From Chloroflexota bacterium (GTDB lineage: Bacteria > Chloroflexota > Dormibacteria > Dormibacterales > Dormibacteraceae), in contig VBEG01000025.1 of assembly GCA_005882115.1 (NCBI GenBank), forward strand, positions 1 to 64,000: 64,000 bases of DNA, read 5' to 3'. The position numbers and the translations under genes are program-made. The notes under the pieces are model-generated. The model saw nothing but the letters and a program-made list of their open reading frames with translations. It did not search any database and was not told the origin of the DNA. How positions within the stretch are numbered: the stretch's first letter is position 1; every line of letters begins with the position of its first letter. Shown here piece by piece: positions 1 through 9,782 of this stretch.

Positions 1-25
1 TCGGCCGGGTCGAACCGGGGTCCAG

Positions 26-63
26 CGGACATATGTTCGGGAGGTTAGACGAACATTCGTTTG
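26..63. promoter_or_regulatory. Two LexA/SOS-like boxes: CGGACATATGTTCG (26-39) and CGAACATTCGTTTG (50-63)
   Basis: First box is one mismatch from CGAACATATGTTCG; second fits CGAAC-N4-GTTYG. Confidence 0.5.
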
Positions 64-108
64 GAGTCAATAGACTAGCCACCGGACAAAGCCCAGGCCG
101 AGCCGTAC

Positions 109-441
109 GTGCCTGGATCGGAGGCCGACTTGGAACGCCTCTCCCGCGAAGCGTATCGCCGGATCTTCGGCACCCTGATCACTCTTGTGCGCGACCGTGC
201 GACCGCCGAGGACTGCGCGCAGGAGACCTTCGAGCGGGCCTATCGCAGTTGGGCCTCCTGGAGGCCTGACGCACCTGTCGAGGCCGCGGCACCCAACGGC
301 AACGGCAATGCCAACGGCCACGACAAGGACAAGAGTCACGCGACGCCGAAAGGCGAGAGCGTCGCGCCGCCGAGGTTGGAGCCCGCGCCGGTCGATCAGG
401 CCGACACGCGCCAGCCGGTGAACTTCTCGCCGCGGTCGTAG
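109..441 (+). CDS. Sigma-70 region 2-like fragment with low-complexity tail
   Basis: YRRIFGTLITLVRDRATAEDCAQETFERAYRSWASWRPD resembles the start of ECF region 2; no region 4 in the ORF. Confidence 0.55.
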   Translation: MPGSEADLERLSREAYRRIFGTLITLVRDRATAEDCAQETFERAYRSWASWRPDAPVEAAAPNGNGNANGHDKDKSHATPKGESVAPPRLEPAPVDQADTRQPVNFSPRS

Positions 442-468
442 CGGAAGTCCCTTAGACCCCTTCCTCTT

Positions 469-506
469 GGGGCCGGGCCGCAAGGTTCGGCCCCTTATCT
501 TTTTAT
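469..506 (+). terminator. Rho-independent terminator-like hairpin
   Basis: GGGGCCG ... CGGCCCC followed by TTATCTTTTTAT, just after the stop at 441. Confidence 0.6.
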
Positions 507-1889
507 GTGCTGCCCATCCGCGGCGTCTATCACCTTGACGCCGAGCGCCGCGAGCTCTTCACGCAGCCGATCCGACCTCGCAAAGTCCTTCGCGGCCCGT
601 GCCTTCTTCCTGGCCTCCAGGAGCTCCGCAGCGCCGTCGGGCAGCCGCCCCTCCTCCGTCGTCGGGCGATCTAGGTCAAGGCCGAGGACTGCGTCCCACC
701 GCTTGAGGAGGGTTGCCTTCACGGGCGCCGGCAGCGACGACCGCATGAGCTCCGCGACGAGCGCCATCGCCGCCGGCATGTCGAGGTCGTTGCCGATCCC
801 TGATCGGAACCGTGACTCCCACTCCTCGCTGGGTGCGCTCACGTCGGGAGCTGACTGGCTCGACCATGCGGCAACTCGCTCTCTCAGCTGTCGGAGCGCA
901 CGGTCGGCGCCCGCAAGCCTCTCCGTGCTGAAGTTGAGGGGCGCCCGGTACTTGGCCTGCAGAGCCAGATAACGAAACGCGAGCGGGTCGAACCCCTGAT
1001 CTTCCAGCTCCGTGATGCGGAAGAAGTTGCCGGCCGACTTGGCCATACGCGCGCCCGAGAGCATGAGCAACCCACCGTGCATCCACAGTCCGACTACGCG
1101 GTGGCCCGTCACAGCCTCGGACTGCGCGATCTCTGCCTCGTGGTGGGGAAAGACGTTGTCGGCGCCTCCGGTGTGGACGTCGAAACGTTCGCCGAGCAAT
1201 GACAGCGACATGGCGGAGCACTCGATGTGCCAGCCTGGAAATCCTTCGCCCCACGGACTCGGCCAGAGCTGCTGCCGGTGCTCGCCGGCCGCCTTCCAGA
1301 GCGTGAAGTCACCGGGATGCTTCTTGCGGGGATCAGGGTCGCCGCGCACGCCGGTGAGCAGGTTGTCTGTCGTGTTGCGCGACAGCCGGCCATAAGCGGG
1401 AAACGTCGCGATGTCGTAATAAACCGTGCCGCCGATCTCGTATGCATGGCCCTGAACGATCAGCTTCTCGATCAGCTCGATCATCTGCGGGATGTACTGC
1501 GTGGCGCGCGGATATTCGACCGCCGGTTGGATATTCACCTTTCGGATATCGGCCATGAACGCGTTGGTGTAGTAGGCGGAGATCTCTTCGGTCGACTTGT
1601 TCTCCAGCCGGGCGGAGACCAGCATCTTGTCCTCGCCTCGGTCGAACGTGTCATCGGTGAGGTGGCCGACATCTGTGATGTTCATGACCTGATGGGTTGG
1701 AAAGCCGAGGTAGGTCAGGCTGCGGCAAAGGAGGTCCGGCAGCATGAACGTCCGCAGGTTGCCGACGTGCACGTAGCGGTACACGGTTGGACCGCAGGAG
1801 TAGATCCGCACCACGCCGTCGTGGATCGGCCTGAGCTCTTGCCTCGAGCGAGTGAAGGTGTCGTACAGCCGGACCGGGGGCCGACTCAT
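495..1889 (-). CDS. cysS: Cysteinyl-tRNA synthetase
   Basis: YSCGPTVYRYVHVGNLRTF, GWHIECSAMS, HHEAEIAQSEA motifs. Confidence 0.96.
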   Translation of the reverse strand: MSRPPVRLYDTFTRSRQELRPIHDGVVRIYSCGPTVYRYVHVGNLRTFMLPDLLCRSLTYLGFPTHQVMNITDVGHLTDDTFDRGEDKMLVSARLENKSTEEISAYYTNAFMADIRKVNIQPAVEYPRATQYIPQMIELIEKLIVQGHAYEIGGTVYYDIATFPAYGRLSRNTTDNLLTGVRGDPDPRKKHPGDFTLWKAAGEHRQQLWPSPWGEGFPGWHIECSAMSLSLLGERFDVHTGGADNVFPHHEAEIAQSEAVTGHRVVGLWMHGGLLMLSGARMAKSAGNFFRITELEDQGFDPLAFRYLALQAKYRAPLNFSTERLAGADRALRQLRERVAAWSSQSAPDVSAPSEEWESRFRSGIGNDLDMPAAMALVAELMRSSLPAPVKATLLKRWDAVLGLDLDRPTTEEGRLPDGAAELLEARKKARAAKDFARSDRLREELAALGVKVIDAADGQHIKR

Positions 1890-1911
1890 TCGAATCTATC
1901 CTCTCAATTAC

Positions 1912-2904
1912 ATGAAGGCGATCCGCCTCAACGGCAAGGCAGCGACAGAGGCCGACATTAAAGGACGCGTACTCGTCCACGACCTCGGGCCTGAGCTTCG
2001 CAAGGGCAGCATCCTCCGAGCGGGGGACCTACCGCGTGTTCAGCAGACCGGCGAGATCCATGTCATCGAGCTGGAGCCTGGTGATGTTCATGAGGATGAG
2101 GCCGCCGCCCGGCTGGCCGCAGCACTGACAGTCCCCGGACTCGAAGCCAAGCCACCGGTGCAGAGCCAGTCCCGCCTCATCGCCCGGCGCCGTGGCCTGG
2201 TGCGCGTTCGCGGGGAGGTGGTCGACGCGATCAACGGGCTCGGATACATGTCTGTGTTCACCCTGATGGACGGTCAGGCCGTCGCCGAGGGCGAAGAGGT
2301 GATCGGCTGCAAGGTCACGCCGGTGGCGGTTCCGGGGGCTTTGATCGAGCAGGCCGAGCGGCTGTGCCGGGAAAAAGGACCGGTTGTCGAGCTGCTGCCG
2401 TTCCTTCCGCTGAAAACCTTTGTCGTGGCCACCGAGCGGCTGAAGCCCAGAGCCCGCGACCTGTTTCGCGCCGCCGTGACGGCCAAGCTCGGCTGGTACG
2501 GCGCCGAGCTGCTCGCCGTGCGTGAGGTAGCTCGGACGGGCGACGCCGTGGCGGCCGCATATCAGGAAGCGATCGACAGCGGCGCCGATCTCGTCCTCTT
2601 CGCGGGCGCGTCCGCGATCGATCCGCTCGATCCGGCCTACGCGGAGCTGACGCACGCGGGAGGAGACCTTCTCCAGCTCGGCGCGCCGATGCACCCTGGC
2701 AGCATGCTCTGGCTCGGACGCTTACGCCAGGCCGCGGTGGTGGGTGTCGCGTCGTGTGCCGGGTTCGGGCGCAACAGCTCTCTCGACCTCCTCCTGCCTT
2801 TCGTGTTCGCCTACGGTCGGGCCGACGCAGGCGATCTCCTGCGCCTTGGTCACGGGGGTCTGATCGAGGCCGGCGCGGGAAGGCGGTTCCCGCCTTACTC
2901 CTGA
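1912..2904 (+). CDS. Molybdopterin-binding domain protein (MoeA/Mog-like)
   Basis: Sequence pattern of molybdopterin-binding proteins (SGADLVLFAGASAIDPLDP, MHPGSMLWLG); ATG at 1912 preferred. Confidence 0.7.
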   Translation: MKAIRLNGKAATEADIKGRVLVHDLGPELRKGSILRAGDLPRVQQTGEIHVIELEPGDVHEDEAAARLAAALTVPGLEAKPPVQSQSRLIARRRGLVRVRGEVVDAINGLGYMSVFTLMDGQAVAEGEEVIGCKVTPVAVPGALIEQAERLCREKGPVVELLPFLPLKTFVVATERLKPRARDLFRAAVTAKLGWYGAELLAVREVARTGDAVAAAYQEAIDSGADLVLFAGASAIDPLDPAYAELTHAGGDLLQLGAPMHPGSMLWLGRLRQAAVVGVASCAGFGRNSSLDLLLPFVFAYGRADAGDLLRLGHGGLIEAGAGRRFPPYS

Positions 2905-3257
2905 ACCGGGCTACCCCCCTGACGAATGGCCGGCATCGTCAGCTCTGGCCAATCCCGCCCTGACATCGCCTCGAGGTAGCCCTCGACAGAGCGGACGAGA
3001 GGTTCGAGGACCACTCCGCGGTGGCGTGGGAGATACGGCTTCAGGTAATCCGCTCCGCTGCGCCACTTGTTGACGGCGCCCCGCCGGTTGTGGCGCGTGT
3101 AGTGCAGACAGCCGGCAGCCACCTGGATCAGGCCCTTGTAGAAACCACTGTCCGGACCCTTACGGTCGTGCGTCCATTCGCGCTCCCAGGCTTCGTGCGC
3201 GTCCCAGTAGCGGCCGCTGTTAAAAAGCTCGACGCCCTCCCCGAGCATGTCGCTCAC
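2895..3257 (-). CDS. DUF309 domain protein
   Basis: GVELFNSGRYWDAHEAWEREW...FYKGLIQVAAGCLHYTRHNRRGA. Confidence 0.85.
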   Translation of the reverse strand: MSDMLGEGVELFNSGRYWDAHEAWEREWTHDRKGPDSGFYKGLIQVAAGCLHYTRHNRRGAVNKWRSGADYLKPYLPRHRGVVLEPLVRSVEGYLEAMSGRDWPELTMPAIRQGGSPVQE

Positions 3258-3272
3258 GGCAATAATCGCTTC

Positions 3273-4661
3273 GTGGACGAGGCTCGCACCGAGTATTCAC
3301 GCGTCAATCTCTCGAGCGATCCCATCTACCGATACCTTCGCATCACGAAGGGCGGGCCCGGCGGGGTTGCCGGCCGGGCTGCCGAGCAGGACCTCGTCGA
3401 CGCGGCGTGGCTGCAGCGCCTGCGCCGGATCCACCAGCTCCAGAGTGCGTGGTGGGTCTTCGCGACTGCTGAGCATTCACGGTTTCAGCACGCGCTGGGC
3501 GCGATGCATCTCGCCGGCGAGTGGGCGCGTCATCTCTACCCGTCGCTGAAGGTGTCCTGCGGGGACGTGCCCTCGCCACAGCTCGTCGAAGAGACAATGC
3601 GAATCGCCGGTCTGCTGCATGATGTCGGACACGGACCGTTCGGCCACTTCTTCGACGAGAACTATCTCGACACGTGGGGCATCGACCACGAGGTCGTCGG
3701 AAGAGCTCTGATCACGGGGCCACTCGCAGGCACCATCGGCGAGCTGGGCGCATCGCCATCCGCCGATTTCGCATCGGGGGAACGGATCGATCCGCGCTGG
3801 GTCGCCTACCTCATCTCCTCGACCGAGCTGCCAGGCTTTGAGCCGCCGCCCTGGCTGGTTGTGCTGCGTCCCGCGCTGGTCGGCCCCTTCTCGGCCGACA
3901 ACATGGACTACGTCCCTCGCGATTCCTATATATGTGGTGTGTCGGCCGGTCCGGTCGACGTGCAGCGGATCATCCACTACTCGTTCATCTCGGAGCGCGG
4001 CCTGACCCTGCACGCGCACGGGGCCGAGGCGCTTTACATGTTCCTCAACTCGCGCCTGTACCTCTACCACCAGGTCTACTTTCACCGGACGGTGCGGCGG
4101 ATCGACCTCCAGCTCCGCGAGGTGTTCCGTCCGACCATCCAGCTCCTGCTCGGCGGCAACCCGCTGGAGCATCTCGACCGCTTCCTGGCGCTGACCGAAT
4201 GGTCGCTCCTATCCGACGTCGATCGCTGGGCGCGAGATGCGCAAGACGCGCAACGCCGGGAGCTCGGCGACGCATGGGCCGCGGTCGTGGCGCGAAAGCT
4301 CAAGTGGAAGCTGATCTACCAGGGCCACACCGACGCCCGAGACATCCCCAGCGGCGCCTTGAGCGTCACTCGCGACCAGTTCGCGAGCCGGCTGCGCGAG
4401 CGACTGCCGACGAATCTGAGGGACATCGCCTTCGAGGTCGACGTCGCGGCCCAGGAGTCGCGCGCCTTCAACCCGATGACGGAAACCGCCGACATCCTTT
4501 TCTACGAACCGCTCGAAGACACCTACCGGCAGAGCCGCGTTCTCGATCTGTTCAAACGGCTGCCGGTGCGGATGGCGCTGTTCCGGATCTTCGCCCACGA
4601 CGAGTCGCATCGGCACGACCTGATCAAGGCCGCGAACGAAGTCCTGGGTCTAGCCACCTAG
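3273..4661 (+). CDS. HD-domain phosphohydrolase (dNTPase/SAMHD1-like)
   Basis: RFQHALGAMHLAGEW, GLLHDVGHGPFGHFFDE; GTG 3273 chosen because the 5' extension overlaps DUF309 antisense. Confidence 0.85.
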   Translation: MDEARTEYSRVNLSSDPIYRYLRITKGGPGGVAGRAAEQDLVDAAWLQRLRRIHQLQSAWWVFATAEHSRFQHALGAMHLAGEWARHLYPSLKVSCGDVPSPQLVEETMRIAGLLHDVGHGPFGHFFDENYLDTWGIDHEVVGRALITGPLAGTIGELGASPSADFASGERIDPRWVAYLISSTELPGFEPPPWLVVLRPALVGPFSADNMDYVPRDSYICGVSAGPVDVQRIIHYSFISERGLTLHAHGAEALYMFLNSRLYLYHQVYFHRTVRRIDLQLREVFRPTIQLLLGGNPLEHLDRFLALTEWSLLSDVDRWARDAQDAQRRELGDAWAAVVARKLKWKLIYQGHTDARDIPSGALSVTRDQFASRLRERLPTNLRDIAFEVDVAAQESRAFNPMTETADILFYEPLEDTYRQSRVLDLFKRLPVRMALFRIFAHDESHRHDLIKAANEVLGLAT

Positions 4662-4677
4662 GCCCGGGGGTCGAAGC

Positions 4678-4926
4678 CTAAAAGTCGTCGTCTCCGCCGC
4701 CGAAGTCGTCGCCGCCACCAAGGTCGTCATCGCCACCGCCGAAGTCGTCGCCGCCTCCAAAATCCTCGTCGGCCTCGCCCGAGCTGACAGTGGCGAAGGT
4801 CGACACAAGCCGGCGCAGCGCTTGCTTGCCGCAGTGAGGGCAGCCTGGGTCGGGCGAAGAAAAACGTGCCAGCAGGACCGACGACCGCTTGCCGCACTCG
4901 TCGCACCGGTACTCGTAAATCGGCAC
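4678..4926 (-). CDS. FmdB-family zinc ribbon protein with Gly/Asp repeat tail
   Basis: VPIYEYRCDECGKRSSVLLARFSSPDPGCPHCGK, then FGGGDD-type repeats; GTG start at 4926. Confidence 0.85.
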   Translation of the reverse strand: MPIYEYRCDECGKRSSVLLARFSSPDPGCPHCGKQALRRLVSTFATVSSGEADEDFGGGDDFGGGDDDLGGGDDFGGGDDDF

Positions 4927-4953
4927 GAATACGATTATCGGCGTGAAGCCGAT

Positions 4954-5886
4954 ATGGCGCTGGCGCACCACGCCGGCGTGATCTCGATCCAGCGCCTGCG
5001 CGCGGCTGCCGAACGGGCAGCGCCGCACGTGCTGAGGTCGCCGATGGTTCCTATCGAGGGCGCGCTGCTCAAGCTCGAGTGCCTGCAGCCGACCGGCAGC
5101 TTCAAGGTGCGAGGCTTCTTTGCCGCGGCGCTCGCCCTGCCACCCGAACGACTGCGTCGCGGGCTGCTCACCGTCAGCGCGGGCAACGCCGCCCAGGCAT
5201 GCGCCTACGCGGCGATGAAGTTGGGGGTCTCCTGCCGAGTCGTCATGTTCGACACCGCGCCGGAGACGAAGGTCGCGGGGGTGAAGCGATGGGGCGCCAC
5301 GCCGATCCCGATGCCACGGGATCAGCTGTTCAGCTGGATCGCCAACCAGGGTTGGAACGACGACCCGGAGTCCTTCATCCATCCGTTCGCCGACGACGAG
5401 GTGATGGCCGGGCATGGTGGCATCGGGCTGGAGCTGCTCGATGACGTGCCGGATCTCGAGCGCGTGGTCGTCCCAGTCGGTGGTGGGGGCCTCGTCACGG
5501 GCATTGCGTCCGCGATCAAGGGGATGCGGCCGGAGGTCGAGATCGTCGGCGTGCAGTCCGACGGATACGCGCTGTGGGATCGCGCCTTCGCCGCCGGAGG
5601 CTCTGTTTCGATCCAGCCCGCGACCATCGCCGACGGCACGACCGCACCGTTCGATCAGCGCATGTACGACCTGCTTGGGGAGTGCGTTGATCGCTGGCTC
5701 CTCGTGCCGGAGCCTCGGCTCAAGGCGGCCGTGCCGCAGCTCGCGTCAGCGGCCAAGGTGGTCGCCGAGGGTGCGGGCGCGCTGGCCTACGCGGCGCTCG
5801 AACAGCTGACGCCTGGTCCGACCACCGTCGCGATCGTTAGCGGAGGCAACATCGACACGACGCTTCTGGCAAGCCTTATCAGCTGA
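4954..5886 (+). CDS. PLP-dependent threonine/serine dehydratase-like protein
   Basis: LECLQPTGSFKVRG, VPVGGGGLVTGIA, VSGGNID; ATG 4954. Confidence 0.9.
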   Translation: MALAHHAGVISIQRLRAAAERAAPHVLRSPMVPIEGALLKLECLQPTGSFKVRGFFAAALALPPERLRRGLLTVSAGNAAQACAYAAMKLGVSCRVVMFDTAPETKVAGVKRWGATPIPMPRDQLFSWIANQGWNDDPESFIHPFADDEVMAGHGGIGLELLDDVPDLERVVVPVGGGGLVTGIASAIKGMRPEVEIVGVQSDGYALWDRAFAAGGSVSIQPATIADGTTAPFDQRMYDLLGECVDRWLLVPEPRLKAAVPQLASAAKVVAEGAGALAYAALEQLTPGPTTVAIVSGGNIDTTLLASLIS

Positions 5887-6559
5887 CCCGGGTCATCGCC
5901 CACGGCCCGCGTTTGATCGCGGCGACGAGCATCCAGACGAACAACGCAGCGCCCGGAATCCACAGGATCAGGCTCGTCACGTACAAACCCGTCGGCAAGC
6001 TGAAACCGACCGCCGCATCGTACGCACGGCTGTCAACGATGTTGATCAGGTTCAGCGGAGCTGTAATCGAACCAAGCCCGAGAAGCACCAGCACTACGTA
6101 GAAGGCCCACCGCCATCGCTTGAGAGCGCCCACGATGAACAGGGCGCAGATCGCGACCCCCACGAGCGTGGAGACCCAAAGCACCCCATTCATGAACGTG
6201 GTCATGGCCTGTATGAACTCTGGCGGCGGCGGTGTCACGTTGGGATTCAGCTGCTCCTGACGCCGAAAGCTCTGGGTCATGATCGTCGACATCATTCCGC
6301 CCATCCAGAACGGAAGGGTCATGGTGTACACCGCGGAGATCGCGTACCAACCGGCCACCGCGTACTGCATCGGGAGCGTCCATGAGGTTGGTTGGCGAGC
6401 CGCGGGCCGAGCCTGGTACGGGACAGGCGCGAACGGCTGGCTTGCGACCGGCACCCATGCGGTTCCATTCCACCGGAATCGGCCGTCATGAGAAAGCGTG
6501 CTGACCCAGCTCTGACCGTCCCAGTAGTACATCCCGTCCGGGGACACGCGCGTGCTCAC
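5879..6559 (-). CDS. Membrane protein with N-terminal WDGQSW/WNGTAW repeats
   Basis: Short W-G-W repeats, then about four hydrophobic segments; GTGA overlap with upstream stop. Confidence 0.7.
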   Translation of the reverse strand: MSTRVSPDGMYYWDGQSWVSTLSHDGRFRWNGTAWVPVASQPFAPVPYQARPAARQPTSWTLPMQYAVAGWYAISAVYTMTLPFWMGGMMSTIMTQSFRRQEQLNPNVTPPPPEFIQAMTTFMNGVLWVSTLVGVAICALFIVGALKRWRWAFYVVLVLLGLGSITAPLNLINIVDSRAYDAAVGFSLPTGLYVTSLILWIPGAALFVWMLVAAIKRGPWAMTRVS

Positions 6560-7587
6560 GCGTTCAGCACTTCCTCGCATATCTTCAGCGCGGACTGGAC
6601 GTCCTCCGCGTCGATGCCGTAGTGCGTGACGAAGCGGATGCTGCGAAGCCCCGTCGAGTCGCTGAGCAGTCCCCGTTTCGTGCACTCATCGACAAACGCG
6701 CCGGCGGGCATCTTCTCGAGGTCGAAGTAGACGAGGTTCGTCTGGACGCGATTGAGGTCGCACCGCACACCCGGAAGCTCGGCGAGCCCTTCGGCAAGGG
6801 TGCGCGCGTTTGCATGGTCGTCGGCAAGGCGGTCGACCATTTTCTCGAGCGCGATGAGACCGGCGGCCGCGAGCACGCCGACCTGCCGCATTCCTCCCCC
6901 CAGCCGCTTGCGCCACCGGCGCGCCTCCTCCACGTCCTCGGCGGACCCGCAGAAGATGCTGCCGACCGGGCACGCGAGCCCTTTGGAGAGACAGAAGGTC
7001 ACGGTGTCGGCGCAGTCCGCGATGTCCGAAGCATCAACTCCTAGAGCCACCGCCGCGTTGAATATGCGCGCGCCGTCCAGGTGGACGCGCAATCCCTGCT
7101 CGTGGGCCGCGTCGCTGGCCGCGCGCAGGGCGTCGAGCGGCCAGACGATGCCGCCATGCCGGTTGTGCGTGTTCTCGAACGTGATCGCGGCGGTGATCGG
7201 CTGGTGTGGGTCGTCACGGGGCCGGACCGCCCCCACGACCTGCTCCGGCGACATCACGCCCGCCTCCGTCGCCACAGGCCGGATCTGCACGCCGCAAACG
7301 GCCGCTGCGCCTGCGGTCTCGTAGTAGAAGGCGTGCGAATCGGCGTCCGCGATGAGCTCCTGTCCGCTCTGGGTGCTGACGGCGATCCCGATCAGGTTGC
7401 CCATGGTTCCGCTGGGTACGAAGGTAGCCGCCTCCTTGCCCATCCGCCCTGCGGCCACCTCCATCAGGCGGTTGGTCGTCGGGTCGTCGCCGAAGACATC
7501 GTCGCCAAGCGGTGCAGTGACCATCGCCTGGCGCATCTCCGGGCTTGGCATGGCGACCGTGTCGGAACGGAAGTCGATCCCGGGCAC
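6556..7587 (-). CDS. ltaE: Low-specificity L-threonine aldolase
   Basis: DFRSDTVAMPSPEMRQAM, VHLDGARIFNAAVALG, FCLSKGLACPVGS, RRWRKRLGGGMRQVG. Confidence 0.93.
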   Translation of the reverse strand: MPGIDFRSDTVAMPSPEMRQAMVTAPLGDDVFGDDPTTNRLMEVAAGRMGKEAATFVPSGTMGNLIGIAVSTQSGQELIADADSHAFYYETAGAAAVCGVQIRPVATEAGVMSPEQVVGAVRPRDDPHQPITAAITFENTHNRHGGIVWPLDALRAASDAAHEQGLRVHLDGARIFNAAVALGVDASDIADCADTVTFCLSKGLACPVGSIFCGSAEDVEEARRWRKRLGGGMRQVGVLAAAGLIALEKMVDRLADDHANARTLAEGLAELPGVRCDLNRVQTNLVYFDLEKMPAGAFVDECTKRGLLSDSTGLRSIRFVTHYGIDAEDVQSALKICEEVLNA

Positions 7588-7607
7588 CCGATTAATCTAA
7601 CCGCCGA

Positions 7608-9149
7608 GTGTTCGCGGAAATGATCCTGGCGGGTGGGCGGATCCGCACGCTGGGTCGGACCGGCCTGAACCCCCACAGCCATCTCGCGATCGCCGGCGGC
7701 AAGGTCTTCGCGTGCGGCGGGCCCGAGGTGATGAAGCTGCGCGGGCCGCGAACGAAGGTCGTCGAGCTCAAAGGATCCGCCGTGCTGCCCGGGTTCAATG
7801 ACGCGCACGCTCACGTCGTCTACTACGGGCTGACGCGGTTTGCCGCCGACCTCGGCGGCGCCCGGGGGGTCGATGACATTCTCGACCGCCTCCGTGATCA
7901 TGGCCGGAGCCTGAAGCCTGGCGAGTGGCAGCAGGGCATGGGCTACCGCACCGACGAGCTGACTGAGCGGCGGCAACCTCACCGCACCGAGCTCGACCGC
8001 GTCACCGGGGACCGGCCCGCCTTCATCGACGAACGCGGCGGCCACTCGCGCATCGCCAACTCCGCAGCGCTTGCGGCGGCAGGGATCACGCCGGAGACGC
8101 CGAATCCGCCCGGTGGCCGGATCGGCCGTGACCTCAACCGGATTCCGAATGGCCTCCTGCTCGAATCGGCGATGCGCCTTGTCGCCGACGTCCAGCCGCT
8201 GCCCGGCTTCGCACGCCGGATCGAAGGCGTGCTGAAAGCCCAGGACCTGTTGGTGTCGCGAGGGATCACCTCAGTCGGAGCGGCCGTCAACCGCGGGTTT
8301 GCCGATGACCTCCGCGCCTACGAACAACTAGCTCGCGACGGAAAGCTGCGGATCCGCGTCAACGAGTTCCTGTCCTGGGAGCTGCTGGAGGCGACCTCGC
8401 AGCTCGGTGTGCAAAGCGGGTTCGGTGGTTCGCTGGTTAGGGCGGGGCCGATCAAGGTCTTTGTCGACGGCGGCGCCGAGCGGGTCGCGATGCGCTCAGG
8501 CGGCGGCGTATGGCGCACGACGCCGGGGGAGTTGCGCGACATCGTCGCGCGCGCCACGGCCGTGGGCCTTCAGGTCGCGGCTCACGCCATCGGCGACGCC
8601 GCCATAGAGGCGATGTGCGATGCCGTCGAAGGCGCACATGGGCAGCACATGCGACATCGTGTCGAGCACTGCACCATCTGCCCACCAGACCTTCAGGCGC
8701 GGCTGGGGCAGCTCGGGATGGTCGCGATCATGCAGCCCATGGCCGCGCGCTTCGGCCGCGTCGCATCGACGATTTTCTTTCCGGTCCGTGACCGCTCGCA
8801 CCTTGCGCCTCATCGCGGATTGCTGCGCGCCAAGGTTCCAGTGGCATTCAGCTCGGATCTGCCAGTCTCGCCGGATCCGAACCCGTGGCCAGGAATCCGC
8901 GTCGCGGTCGACGACCAGGTCAACGGGATCAGCCTTCTGGCTGCCCTGCGCGCCTACATCTCAGGAGGCGCGTACGCAACCTTCGAGGAGAACGTCAAGG
9001 GCACGCTCGAGCCGGGCATGCTGGCCGACCTGCAGGTCTACAGTGGCGACCCCCTCGACGAGGCGGCCGAGGTCAAGTGGGATGAGCTCCGCCCAAGAGC
9101 CGTCGTCCTGGGCGGAGAGGTTGTCTCGGGTTCCCTCATGTCTCGCTGA
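7608..9149 (+). CDS. YtcJ-like metal-dependent amidohydrolase
   Basis: AVLPGFNDAHAH, HAIGDAAIEAMCDAVE, HRVEHCTIC, SSDLPVSPDPNPW. Confidence 0.9.
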   Translation: MFAEMILAGGRIRTLGRTGLNPHSHLAIAGGKVFACGGPEVMKLRGPRTKVVELKGSAVLPGFNDAHAHVVYYGLTRFAADLGGARGVDDILDRLRDHGRSLKPGEWQQGMGYRTDELTERRQPHRTELDRVTGDRPAFIDERGGHSRIANSAALAAAGITPETPNPPGGRIGRDLNRIPNGLLLESAMRLVADVQPLPGFARRIEGVLKAQDLLVSRGITSVGAAVNRGFADDLRAYEQLARDGKLRIRVNEFLSWELLEATSQLGVQSGFGGSLVRAGPIKVFVDGGAERVAMRSGGGVWRTTPGELRDIVARATAVGLQVAAHAIGDAAIEAMCDAVEGAHGQHMRHRVEHCTICPPDLQARLGQLGMVAIMQPMAARFGRVASTIFFPVRDRSHLAPHRGLLRAKVPVAFSSDLPVSPDPNPWPGIRVAVDDQVNGISLLAALRAYISGGAYATFEENVKGTLEPGMLADLQVYSGDPLDEAAEVKWDELRPRAVVLGGEVVSGSLMSR

Positions 9150-9732
9150 ACTCGTCCATCTCGACGGCGCCGCCAGCATCCGGCGCCATGGTCTCCGGCA
9201 TCGCCGGCATGCTCTCGGCCGCGGGCGCTCGCCTCGCTGCGGCTCGGCGCCGGGGCGCGGCCGCCCGCCGATCAGTGGTCGTCGTGGAAGCTGCGGCGCG
9301 TCGCCTGGAGGTGGCGCCTTCCGCAGCCTTGCGCCGGGCGGTTCCCCGGGCCTTCTTGACATTTGTCGCGGCGCGGCGGGTCCTGGTCGCTGCACGCGTG
9401 GTTGTGCTTGCCGCGCGACGCCGCGTCGACGCCGCCCGGGTACCGGTCCCGCGCGCGACCTGGCGCGCTTGTTTGGTCAGTCCGTCGATGCGCTTCAAGA
9501 CACTGTTGACGTCGGCCCGCGTGCTCGCCTTCTTGGCCTGCGCCTGCAGCTGCTTGATCGCGGCCCGCGCGGTCTTGTCCGCGTCTTTGATCCTCCGCTC
9601 GACCTGACGGCGGAGGTCAGGCGGAACACGCTTTTCCGCTTCGCGCAGCGCTCGCCGGCCCGCGCTCACCGCGCGCCCGACAATGCCGGATCGCCTGGTT
9701 CCGCGCTTCCTTTTTGCCATCGGCACCTCCAT
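9136..9732 (-). CDS. Ala/Arg-rich histone H1-like or PhaF-like basic protein
   Basis: Coiled-coil-like N-terminal half, then RRRAAS/TTTRAA basic repeats; beside PhaR-like gene. Confidence 0.65.
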   Translation of the reverse strand: MEVPMAKRKRGTRRSGIVGRAVSAGRRALREAEKRVPPDLRRQVERRIKDADKTARAAIKQLQAQAKKASTRADVNSVLKRIDGLTKQARQVARGTGTRAASTRRRAASTTTRAATRTRRAATNVKKARGTARRKAAEGATSRRRAAASTTTTDRRAAAPRRRAAARRAPAAESMPAMPETMAPDAGGAVEMDEFSET

Positions 9733-9753
9733 GAACCAAGCCGCGCGGAGCGA

Positions 9754-9770
9754 TTAACGCACCGCGTTAA
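9754..9770. promoter_or_regulatory. Perfect inverted repeat TTAACGC-ACC-GCGTTAA in divergent promoter
   Basis: 7-bp perfect arms, 3-nt spacer, between starts at 9732(-) and 9783(+). Confidence 0.65.
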
Positions 9771-9782
9771 AATGGGCCCCAA

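Noticed and set aside
3021-3272. N-terminal extension of the HD-domain ORF
   Set aside because: Lies antisense over the DUF309 gene and lacks family-like sequence; GTG 3273 fits better.
4927-5415. N-terminal extension of the FmdB-like ORF
   Set aside because: Antisense to the dehydratase gene; FmdB homology begins exactly at VPIYEYRC.
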